From UBA4717 sp002404395 (GTDB lineage Bacteria; Bacillota; Clostridia; Oscillospirales; CAG-272): a stretch of 40,968 nt of DNA. The notes below the pieces were generated by a model. The model was not told the origin of the DNA. It searched no databases and saw nothing but the letters and a program-made list of their open reading frames with translations. The DNA lies in contig CALFNW010000007.1 in NCBI GenBank assembly GCA_937902275.1, positions 1 to 40,968 of the forward strand, given 5' to 3'. Below, in pieces: positions 33,986 through 40,911 of the stretch (position 1 is its first letter; each line of letters starts with the position of its first letter). A program made the translations under genes and the position numbers.

Positions 33986-34288
33986 ATGCAAATCACAGAC
34001 ATTAAAGTTAGAAAGCTGTTTTATGACGGACCTATGAAGGCCATCGTCTCTGTTACCTTTGATAATCAGCTCGCAGTTCACGATATTAAAGTCATAAACG
34101 CAAAAGAAAAATTTTTCATTGTTATGCCCAGCCGCAAGAACCAGGACGGAACATATCGCGATATCGTTCATCCTATAAATGCGGATTTCAGGCTTGAGCT
34201 TGAAAATGCGGTAATAGATGCATACAACAAAGAACTTGCACTTGCGGAAATTGCGGCAAGTGAAGAAAACGACGGCGATATATTCTGA
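33986..34288 (+). CDS. spoVG: Septation / RNA-binding regulator SpoVG
   Basis: The protein has 100 residues from ATG 33986, preferred over ATG 33974 because GGAGG (33976-33980) lies between them. The sequence MQITDIKVRKL, FDNQLAVHDIKVI and FIVMPSRKNQDGTYRDIVHP is clearly SpoVG, which binds nucleic acids and affects division and sporulation genes. It stands alone, divergent from murC and convergent with mnmE. The 214 nt between murC and spoVG is very AT-rich; TATAAT at 33924-33929 is a possible -10 box, but no -35 box is clear. Confidence 0.96.
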   Translation: MQITDIKVRKLFYDGPMKAIVSVTFDNQLAVHDIKVINAKEKFFIVMPSRKNQDGTYRDIVHPINADFRLELENAVIDAYNKELALAEIAASEENDGDIF

Positions 34289-34299
34289 TCGTTTAACAC

Positions 34300-34336
34300 G
34301 CGGCTTTACGGTTATCCGTTGAGCCGCTTTTATTTT
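34300..34336 (+). terminator. Terminator of spoVG
   Basis: GCGGCT-TT-ACGG-TTAT-CCGT-TG-AGCCGC followed by TTTTATTTT. It overlaps the 3' end of the convergent mnmE gene. Confidence 0.82.
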
Positions 34337-35721
34337 CCGACACAAAACCTTGAAAATATCCGATCGACTATGTCAATTCCGACGCTTCTTGAGTCAAGCT
34401 CTCCTATTGCCTTCAGCGCCTCCTCAAGATCTATTCCCGCCACATCCTGCGTAAATCCGCTTTTTAATGAATCAAGCGCATTGCAAAGCGCAGCATGACA
34501 GCGTTTCACCGCGGAAAGTTGTCTGGCATTATCAAGCACGCAGGTCGAATCATAATCAATCTCGCCTTCGATAAACATTCCTTCGATCAGTGCCTTCAGC
34601 TTTTTTATATCGCCTTCGTCACCCGTGCTTATTATAATTATATTTTCGGATATCCCGGATATTTCCTCCGGGATCTTTTTATTTTCGCTTATATCGCTTT
34701 TATTAAATATAACAATAGTCTTTTTTGAAGCGTCTCGTTTTTCTTTCAAGTATTTTATGACTTTATCGTCCTCTCGGTCAAGCGGTCTTGATATATCGAA
34801 TACCGCGAGTATCAGCTCGGCTTTTTCAGCCTCTGAAAAAGCAAGCTCCACACCAAGCTTCTCGACTGTGTCTTCGGTCTCCCTTATCCCCGCGGTATCT
34901 GCAAGCTTTAAAATGATACGATCAAGCTTAATATCCGATTCGATCGTATCACGTGTAGTACCGGCGATATCCGTCACTATTGCACGCCTTTCGCCGAGCA
35001 TGGCATTTAAAAGCGAGCTTTTTCCGGTATTCGGTTTTCCGATAATAACCGTTTTTATCCCTTCGGATACTGCTTTTCCGGTATTATAGCTTCTCTCAAG
35101 CGCGTCTAACTGCATGCAAAGACTGTCGGTTTCACTTACAAGCTCTCCAACCGAAATATCCGTAAGATCCTCGTCCGGATAGTCAATATATGCATATGTG
35201 CTTGAAATAAGCGAAAGTATCCTATCATATATTTCGTCGGCTTTTCGGGTCAAAACTCCCTTACGGTGAGAAGCCGCGAGCTTTATTTGCTCATCGGTTC
35301 CGGCGTCGATCAGCCCCATTACCGCTTCCGCCTGAGATAAGCTTAGCTTTCCGTTCAAAAAAGCTCTTTTGGTAAATTCACCCGGTTCGGCGCAAACCGC
35401 TCCGGCGCAAAACAAGCTTTCAAGCACATTCTGAGAAAGCTTTATTCCGCCGTGACAGCTGATCTCCACAGTATCTTCGCCGGTATATGATGACGGTGCC
35501 CTGTAAACCACTGCTATACCGTCGTCAATTATTCTTCCGTCATGCAAAATATCTCCGAAAACTGCCACTCTTGATCTGCATTCAGAAAGTTTTTTTCCAG
35601 ATCTCGGTACGAAAACTTTTTCGGAAATATCTATCGAATCGGATCCGGACACCCGCAGCAAAGCCACCCCGCCTTTTCCGAACGGAGTAGATATTGCCGC
35701 TATCGTATTTGATATATCCAT
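34330..35721 (-). CDS. mnmE: tRNA modification GTPase MnmE (TrmE)
   Basis: The protein has 463 residues. An N-terminal folate-binding domain (TIAAISTPFGKGGVALLRVSG) precedes a helical region with an inserted G domain: GKPNTGKSS, DIAGTTRD, DTAG and NKSD. The protein ends FCVGK, the FCxGK motif needed for the wobble-uridine modification. It works with MnmG, whose gene usually follows but is not here; spoVG lies beyond instead. GGGGGAG precedes the ATG. A terminator-like stem separates it from jag. Confidence 0.97.
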   Translation of the reverse strand: MDISNTIAAISTPFGKGGVALLRVSGSDSIDISEKVFVPRSGKKLSECRSRVAVFGDILHDGRIIDDGIAVVYRAPSSYTGEDTVEISCHGGIKLSQNVLESLFCAGAVCAEPGEFTKRAFLNGKLSLSQAEAVMGLIDAGTDEQIKLAASHRKGVLTRKADEIYDRILSLISSTYAYIDYPDEDLTDISVGELVSETDSLCMQLDALERSYNTGKAVSEGIKTVIIGKPNTGKSSLLNAMLGERRAIVTDIAGTTRDTIESDIKLDRIILKLADTAGIRETEDTVEKLGVELAFSEAEKAELILAVFDISRPLDREDDKVIKYLKEKRDASKKTIVIFNKSDISENKKIPEEISGISENIIIISTGDEGDIKKLKALIEGMFIEGEIDYDSTCVLDNARQLSAVKRCHAALCNALDSLKSGFTQDVAGIDLEEALKAIGELDSRSVGIDIVDRIFSRFCVGK

Positions 35722-35755
35722 TTACTCCCCCAAAATATCCGGCAACTTTAATGAA

Positions 35756-35794
35756 AACTGCCGCGCGTTGCAACAGAATTGCAACGGCGGCAGT
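35756..35794 (-). terminator. Terminator-like stem between jag and mnmE
   Basis: ACTGCCG and GTTGCAA pair with TTGCAAC and CGGCAGT (35758-35794) with a 3/2-nt internal loop; on the minus strand TTTTCATT follows. mnmE may be partly separated from the jag transcript. Confidence 0.7.
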
Positions 35795-35801
35795 ATTTTA
35801 C

Positions 35802-36800
35802 TTATTCTGCATCAGCGTCGCTGTTGCTTTCATTTTTCGCCTCTTCGGGCGCCTTGCCGCCGTTTGCAGCCAGCTCTGCCATATGGCTTTCGTATTCGGC
35901 AAAGCTTGAAAAACGCTTAGTAGGCTCTCTGAGATACGCAGTCGATGAATAATCGCTTTCATCATATTCGTCAACCTCAATTTTTACCGCAGGCTTCTTT
36001 TCGATTTTAGGAAGCACCACATCTCCCCTCTTCTTGGGGGCAGGGCGGCTGCTTCTTCTTTCGCCGTTTGAAGCTCTGTCGTCTCTTTTTCTTCTGTCTC
36101 CGAAACGTCCGCTCTTTTCGCCTCTTTCGGCACGCTCGGAAGTTCTCTGGAATCCGACTTCTTCGGAATAGATCACGACTCTGCGGTTGCTGTCCACGCC
36201 GATAGAATTCGTGGATACGCCTTCAATATTCTGGATCTCCGAATGGATTATACGTCTTTCATACGGAAGCATAGGCTCAAGCGCAACGCTCTTTTTATAT
36301 TTAAGCACCTTCGCCGCCATTCTTCTTGCAAGACTTCTGAGTGCTTCCTCACGCTTTTCACGGTAGTTTTCAACATCCACCGTAATATTCATGTATTCGC
36401 CTTTTTCAGAATCTTCTTCGCGCTTATTTACCGCCAAATTCACAAGGTATTGTAAAGAATCGAGCGTGTCTCCGTGATGACCGATAAGCACGCCGGCGTT
36501 ATCTCCGTTTACCGAAAGCTTATATCTGCCGGAAGAAGTCTTTTCAAACGTCACATCGGCGTTGATATTCAGATCGTCAAGTATGGTTTTAACATAATCA
36601 ACCGCAATTTTGCTTCCGTCTTTTTTTACCGAATAAACGATCTTGATTTTTGCCGGGGTAAATCCGATTCCGAAAAGTCCTTTCTTTTCTTTCTCGATCA
36701 CCTCATAGCTGACCTTATCTTCGGTAAGACCAAGCTCTTCAAGACCCTTATTCAGGGCTTCTTCCACCGTTTTTCCGGTATAGTAATTTTCATTTTGCAC
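35802..36800 (-). CDS. jag: RNA-binding protein Jag / KhpB (EloR)
   Basis: The protein has 332 residues from GTG 36800, chosen because AAAGGAG is 8 nt upstream; ATG 36821 overlaps yidC and lacks a site. The Jag-N domain (YYTGKTVEEALNKGLEELGL), a KH domain with GHHGDTLDSLQYLVNLAVN, and an R3H domain with ERRIIHSEIQ are present. The C-terminus is charged and Arg-rich with an acidic end. KhpB forms an RNA-binding pair with KhpA and influences cell elongation. Confidence 0.94.
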   Translation of the reverse strand: MQNENYYTGKTVEEALNKGLEELGLTEDKVSYEVIEKEKKGLFGIGFTPAKIKIVYSVKKDGSKIAVDYVKTILDDLNINADVTFEKTSSGRYKLSVNGDNAGVLIGHHGDTLDSLQYLVNLAVNKREEDSEKGEYMNITVDVENYREKREEALRSLARRMAAKVLKYKKSVALEPMLPYERRIIHSEIQNIEGVSTNSIGVDSNRRVVIYSEEVGFQRTSERAERGEKSGRFGDRRKRDDRASNGERRSSRPAPKKRGDVVLPKIEKKPAVKIEVDEYDESDYSSTAYLREPTKRFSSFAEYESHMAELAANGGKAPEEAKNESNSDADAE

Positions 36801-36817
36801 GGTCGTTGCTCCTTTTC

Positions 36818-37990
36818 TCATTCGTCTTTCTTTTTATAATTTGTTTTATCGTCGTTTTTTATAACGGGAATATCCTTTGCCTTTTCATTTTCCTCAGACG
36901 CTTTTTCATTTGACCCGCTCTCCTCTTTTACCTCGGGGGCAGGTTCGTTTTTCTTTATATCCTTATTCTTTTTTCCGTAGATCTCCTCAAATTCGTCGTC
37001 ATCAATATGATGAAGCGAGCGGACATTAGGATTTCCTCCGGATGAAGCTTTCTTCTTTGCTTTCTTTTCATCAAGCACCGCTTTTTCGGCAGCCTTGTAA
37101 TCGGCATCGGTAAATTTCGGGATCGGGAACAGCTTATATAGGATAAACTGCTGCAAAACCGAAAAAATATTCTGGTATATCCAATAAAGTCCGATAGCGG
37201 CAGGAGCTATAAATGAAATGTATACGCTCATCAGGGGCATAGACCATTCCATTATCTTCATCGTGCTGTTTGTTGCAGCATCTTCCGCAGTGGGAGCCTG
37301 ATATGAAAATTTCTTTGTAAGTCTCGCGGAAAAGAATGAGACGATCAAAGTAACTACAGGAATAATGAGCAAAAGCGAAAATTCTTTTATACTCGGAGTA
37401 TATGCAAGATTAAGTTTTCCGCCGAAAAGCTCGAAATTCGGTATAACCGAAGCGTCAAATCCTTCAATACCCGAAAACTTATCAAGTCCGAGTTCTTTCA
37501 TGTGAGTAATAAGCGTAATTTCCGCAGAATAGTTGCTTGTGTTTGCAAGTTCGATTCCGCCTGCAGCTACGATCTCATTGACTTTCTCTGTCAATGCGGC
37601 TATAGTATCGGCTGAAAAACGGCAGATATAGGTAAGCGGAGCGGTAATTACTCTGAAAAGTGCCCAAAGTATAGGAAGTTGGATAAGCATGGGAAGACAA
37701 CCGCCCATCGGGTTGAAGTTCTCTTCCTGGTAGAGATTCATTATTTCTTCCTGAGCTTTTTGTTGGGTAGCTTTATCGTTTCTGCCGGCATACTTTTTTC
37801 TGATAGCCATTTCGCGCGGACGCAGACGCGCTTGCTTTACCATATTCTTTTGCTGCTTTATTCCGAACGGAAACAGCACTACCTTGATAATTATTGCAAG
37901 CAATAACAGCGCAAATGCATAATTATTGTCGGTTATCGAATTACAGAAACGAAGAACGTATCCGAACCCTTGATACAGCCAATTAAACAT
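36818..37990 (-). CDS. yidC: Membrane protein insertase YidC
   Basis: The protein has 390 residues from ATG 37990. The core helices are typical: FALLLLAIIIKVVLFPFG, FNPMGGCLPMLIQLPILWAL and IAPAAIGLYWIYQNIFSVLQ. The periplasmic loop between the first two is short, as in Gram-positive proteins, but the next extracellular loop is long (about 130-190). The C-terminal 80 residues are charged. It inserts membrane proteins with or without Sec. A longer start at 38050 would translate the leader hairpin and is less likely. Confidence 0.95.
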   Translation of the reverse strand: MFNWLYQGFGYVLRFCNSITDNNYAFALLLLAIIIKVVLFPFGIKQQKNMVKQARLRPREMAIRKKYAGRNDKATQQKAQEEIMNLYQEENFNPMGGCLPMLIQLPILWALFRVITAPLTYICRFSADTIAALTEKVNEIVAAGGIELANTSNYSAEITLITHMKELGLDKFSGIEGFDASVIPNFELFGGKLNLAYTPSIKEFSLLLIIPVVTLIVSFFSARLTKKFSYQAPTAEDAATNSTMKIMEWSMPLMSVYISFIAPAAIGLYWIYQNIFSVLQQFILYKLFPIPKFTDADYKAAEKAVLDEKKAKKKASSGGNPNVRSLHHIDDDEFEEIYGKKNKDIKKNEPAPEVKEESGSNEKASEENEKAKDIPVIKNDDKTNYKKKDE

Positions 37991-37991
37991 A

Positions 37992-38034
37992 TCAATTCCT
38001 ACGTCGGCGTAGCCGACCCAAATAATAACGAAAA
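37992..38034 (-). promoter_or_regulatory. Leader hairpin / mini-ORF upstream of yidC
   Basis: On the minus strand AATTTTCG is followed after 10 nt by GTCGGC-TAC-GCCGAC (38017-38003), then GTAGGA and ATG 37990. The family frame from TTG 38021 reads MGRLRRRRN and ends TGA one base before the yidC ATG. The stop placement is the same as in the PBP copy. Confidence 0.65.
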
Positions 38035-38077
38035 TTACTATGCAAAACACCCGCGCTACACGTGTAAAACGGGAATT

Positions 38078-38314
38078 TTATTTTCCGTATGACCTGAAGC
38101 CCTTGTCCGGGACCGGATCAAATCCGCCGCGGCAAAAAGGATTGCATCTTAAAACTCTCCACACAGACAAAACAAAACCCGCAAAAAAGCCGCGCTTTTC
38201 AAACGCCTCGATCGCATAAGCGGAGCAAGTGGGCGTAAATCGACAGCACGGCTTTTTTAATGGTGATATATATTTTCTGTATATCTTAAGCAGGAAAATA
38301 CAAATTTGTTTCAT
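38078..38314 (-). CDS. yidD: Membrane protein insertion efficiency factor YidD
   Basis: The protein has 78 residues. The family pattern is complete: YRKYISPLKKPCCRFTPTCS followed by YAIEAFEKRG and RCNPFCRGGFDPVP. YidD is a small membrane-associated protein that assists YidC. Its ATG overlaps the rnpA stop by a few bases. Confidence 0.96.
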   Translation of the reverse strand: MKQICIFLLKIYRKYISPLKKPCCRFTPTCSAYAIEAFEKRGFFAGFVLSVWRVLRCNPFCRGGFDPVPDKGFRSYGK

Positions 38315-38697
38315 TCTTGAACCCGGTTCTTAAGCGAAAGCTTATCCATTGCGCACAAAAGATCTTTTTTTATATCCTGCGTTTTTTTGTCGGCAGCCGA
38401 TATTCTTGCCACAATCACTATCAGATTTCCTGTTTTAAATCCGTATTCCTTATCCGCCTGTCTGAATGCCTCTCTGATTATTCTCTTTATCCGATTCCTT
38501 ACAACCGCATTTCCGTTTTTTTTGGTTACGGTTATACCCACACGATTTATTCTTTTCTTTTCCGGATTGGCGAGGCGCAATTTTTCCGAAGCGTAATCTT
38601 TAAGTACATACACGATCACACTCTGACCGATATACTTTTTTCCCTTTTTGTACGCCTTCAGGTACAGATGATTCTGCCCTATAGCTTTATACTTCAT
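38311..38697 (-). CDS. rnpA: Ribonuclease P protein component
   Basis: The protein has 128 residues. The RNR motif region NAVVRNRIKRIIREAFR and the N-terminal strand IGQNHLYLKAYKKGKK identify RnpA, which supports catalytic RNase P RNA in tRNA 5' maturation. It lies between rpmH and yidD as in nearly all bacteria. A long stem-loop sits in the gap to rpmH. Confidence 0.96.
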   Translation of the reverse strand: MKYKAIGQNHLYLKAYKKGKKYIGQSVIVYVLKDYASEKLRLANPEKKRINRVGITVTKKNGNAVVRNRIKRIIREAFRQADKEYGFKTGNLIVIVARISAADKKTQDIKKDLLCAMDKLSLKNRVQE

Positions 38698-38718
38698 AAT
38701 TATTCTTTTGTCAGACTT

Positions 38719-38790
38719 GACGCATACAACAAAAACCCCCGAAACGAAAAGTCTTCAGGACATGATCGAGTTCGGCGGTTTTCATGCGTC
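38719..38790 (-). ncRNA. Conserved-looking long stem-loop between rpmH and rnpA
   Basis: GACGCAT (38719-38725) pairs with ATGCGTC (38784-38790), and AAAACCCCCGAA (38732-38743) pairs with TTCGGCGGTTTT (38771-38782) with one mismatch. The apical loop is about 27 nt. A processing site or autoregulatory leader for rnpA is possible. A 24-codon ORF (MKTAELDH...) runs through it without a good ribosome site. Confidence 0.45.
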
Positions 38791-38822
38791 GGTTCCGGTT
38801 AGATATCACCGCGACAGACAGA

Positions 38823-38957
38823 TCAATAACTGAGTCTTGCTCTGCCTTTAGCGCGTCTTCTCTTCAATACCTTTCTTCCGTTTGCTGTCTTCATTCTCTT
38901 TCTGAAGCCATGCTCAACTTTTCTCTGACGCTTTTTGGGCTGATATGTTCTGAGCAT
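38823..38957 (-). CDS. rpmH: 50S ribosomal protein L34
   Basis: The protein has 44 residues: MLRTYQPKKRQRKVEHGF, then RKRMKTANGRKVLKRR and RAKGRARLSY, an unmistakable L34. GGAGGT lies 6 nt before the ATG. It heads the rpmH-rnpA-yidD-yidC-jag cluster, divergent from dnaA. Confidence 0.98.
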   Translation of the reverse strand: MLRTYQPKKRQRKVEHGFRKRMKTANGRKVLKRRRAKGRARLSY

Positions 38958-39017
38958 CTGAGCACCTCCTTATCAATTCTTTATCAATTCTGTTATTCGC
39001 ACATAACGACACCTCAT

Positions 39018-39047
39018 ATTATACACATATTTTTCTATGTTTGTCAA
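39018..39047 (-). promoter_or_regulatory. Sigma-A promoter of rpmH
   Basis: On the minus strand TTGACA (39047-39042), an 18-nt spacer and TATAAT (39023-39018): both boxes are perfect. Confidence 0.88.
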
Positions 39048-39086
39048 GAGTTTTTGAAATATTTTCTCAAAAAATCAAAAGTCCTA

Positions 39087-39115
39087 TTGTAATTCGTGTT
39101 AAATTATGCTATACT
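39087..39115 (+). promoter_or_regulatory. Promoter of dnaA
   Basis: TTGTAA (39087-39092), a 17-nt spacer and TATACT (39110-39115). It is back to back with the rpmH promoter, about 40 bp apart. Confidence 0.72.
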
Positions 39116-39155
39116 GTTTATGTATCTATATATTATATATATTATATTTTATATT

Positions 39156-39171
39156 CGCGCGCGTGCGCGCG
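39156..39171. other. Alternating CG tract in the dnaA leader
   Basis: Sixteen bases of alternating C and G with a single T, flanked by long alternating A/T sequence (39121-39155). In RNA it forms CGCGCG-CGTG-CGCGCG; in DNA it is a Z-DNA-prone stretch. It lies between the dnaA promoter and start codon. Confidence 0.6.
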
Positions 39172-39210
39172 TTAAATTATATGGTAGTTTTTTGATTTTT
39201 GGAGAAAATA

Positions 39211-40599
39211 ATGGATCAAATGGAGCAAAGGGAAGAAATATGGTCTCATGTTTATGAAGCCATGCGTCAAAACAACAATCAGAGTGCGTTCAATCTTTGG
39301 TTTGCGGATCTGGTCCTCAGTGAGTTGACCGAAACCCGTGCCGTGCTTACCGCAAAGACCGTATATAAGCGTAATATCTTAAGAACTTCTTTTAAAACCA
39401 AAATTGAAAAGTATTTTGAAGATGTGATGGGATTCCCGATCGAAATAGAAATTATTTCGGCTGACGAATCCAATCCGCCCGCAAGCGCTGCCGCTGCCGA
39501 AAGCACAGCAGCCGAAAAAAAACCGAGTTTGAATTCTGAACCCGAAAACGCTTTGCCGAGCGAACGGTCCTCTACCGTATTCGCAGTAAACGAAGAATAC
39601 ACGTTTGATAAGTTTATGGTCGGCAATTCAAACAATCTTGCCTACGCGGCGTGTGTTGCGGTTGCCAAAAGCAACGGCTATGACTGCAATCCGCTTTTTA
39701 TTCACGGTCCGAGCGGACTCGGAAAAACGCATTTGCTTCACGCGATAATAAATGAAATAAGATCAAAAAAGCCGAATACGAATATCGTTTACGCAACAGG
39801 CGAAGATTTTACGAATCAGCTTATACGCAGTATATCAACCCGTACCACCGAGCAATTCAGAAACAAATACCGCAACGCCGACATTCTGATGATCGACGAT
39901 ATTCAATTTATTGCCGGCAGAGAAAATACACAGGAAGAATTTTTCCATACTTTCAATGCGCTTTGGGACAAGACGCGGCAGATCATACTTACATCCGACC
40001 GTCCGGCAAACGAGATCAAACCGCTTACCGAAAGACTTCAATCAAGATTTTTCTGGGGCGTATCTGCAGACATAAATCCCCCGGACTTTGAGCTTCGCGC
40101 CGCGATCCTCGCAAACAAGGCAGAGAGCAAGGGAATCGAGCTTTCTACCGATATTATAAATATGCTTGCGGAAAATCTTACAGATAATATACGTCAGCTT
40201 GAGGGAGCGGTCAAAAAGCTCTGCGCCATAAAGCTGTTGAGCGACAAGCCGATAACGCTTGAGGTTGCAATGAACTCGATTTCAGACATTATCAGCGACC
40301 GCATACCGGTAAATGTCACTATAGATAAAATTATCGCCGCTGTTTCAAAAAAGTACGGAGTAACCGAGGAGCAGTTAAAAAGCAAGACCCGCACCAGCGA
40401 GATCGCGCTTGCCCGTCAGGTCGCTTTCTATTTACTTTACAAAACTACTGATATTTCAAAAAAGAAGATCGGCGATATCCTTAATCGCGACCATTCGACC
40501 GTGATCTCATCTATTTCAAAAGTTGAAAATGAAGTTAAGTGCAACTCCTTGTTTGAAATAGAAATAAACGAACTGTTAAAGGAAATAAAAAATATGTAA
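39211..40599 (+). CDS. dnaA: Chromosomal replication initiator DnaA
   Basis: The protein has 462 residues from ATG 39211 (GGAG 6 nt upstream). Domain I is at 1-80 (NLWFADLVL), followed by a low-complexity Ala/Ser/Glu linker (domain II). Domain III AAA+ has GPSGLGKT (166-173), ILMIDDIQFIAG and TSDRPANEI. Domain IV has ARQVAFYLLYKTTD and NRDHSTVISSISKVE, the DnaA-box-binding signature. It is divergent from rpmH and precedes dnaN. Confidence 0.98.
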   Translation: MDQMEQREEIWSHVYEAMRQNNNQSAFNLWFADLVLSELTETRAVLTAKTVYKRNILRTSFKTKIEKYFEDVMGFPIEIEIISADESNPPASAAAAESTAAEKKPSLNSEPENALPSERSSTVFAVNEEYTFDKFMVGNSNNLAYAACVAVAKSNGYDCNPLFIHGPSGLGKTHLLHAIINEIRSKKPNTNIVYATGEDFTNQLIRSISTRTTEQFRNKYRNADILMIDDIQFIAGRENTQEEFFHTFNALWDKTRQIILTSDRPANEIKPLTERLQSRFFWGVSADINPPDFELRAAILANKAESKGIELSTDIINMLAENLTDNIRQLEGAVKKLCAIKLLSDKPITLEVAMNSISDIISDRIPVNVTIDKIIAAVSKKYGVTEEQLKSKTRTSEIALARQVAFYLLYKTTDISKKKIGDILNRDHSTVISSISKVENEVKCNSLFEIEINELLKEIKNM

Positions 40600-40911
40600 G
40601 TTATCAACACCTGTTGATAACTTATGTTGATAACTATGTGATTATGTTTATATCTTTTTATTCCCGCTAAGGTAAAAAACGCGTATTTTTACATAATACG
40701 GGGTATTTTGAAAATTTCAACACAAAACAAATACGTAATACACATAAAACTGTATTAACTGCGGCTTGATTTTGCGTTGATATTCAAGGCAAAATCGGGT
40801 TATCAACACTATCGACAGTACCTACTACTGCTGCTACTACAGTATTTATTATTTATTTTTTACTTTATTTTGTTTTTGCTAAAAAATGCAATTATTGTTG
40901 CGGAGGAAAAA
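40600..40911. other. oriC-like dnaA-dnaN spacer with DnaA boxes and a DnaA-trio-like array
   Basis: Four copies of TTATCAACA occur in either orientation: 40601-40609 (+), 40612-40620 (-), 40625-40633 (-) and 40800-40808 (+). After the last, a 13-nt spacer leads to CTA CTA CTG CTG CTA CTA (40822-40839), whose complement matches DnaA-trio repeats (TAG/CAG). A T/A-rich stretch (40843-40880) follows, a candidate unwinding site. GATTTTGC/GCAAAATC (40768-40796) forms a hairpin before the last box. No gene is seen. Confidence 0.78.

Noticed and set aside
36818..38050. Longer YidC starting at 38050
   Set aside because: It would translate the leader hairpin and adds residues unlike the family. ATG 37990 with AGGA upstream is better placed.
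38722..38787. 24-codon ORF in the rpmH-rnpA gap (MKTAELDH...)
   Set aside because: No convincing ribosome site, and its sequence is fixed by the stem-loop arms. Kept only as part of the stem-loop entry.
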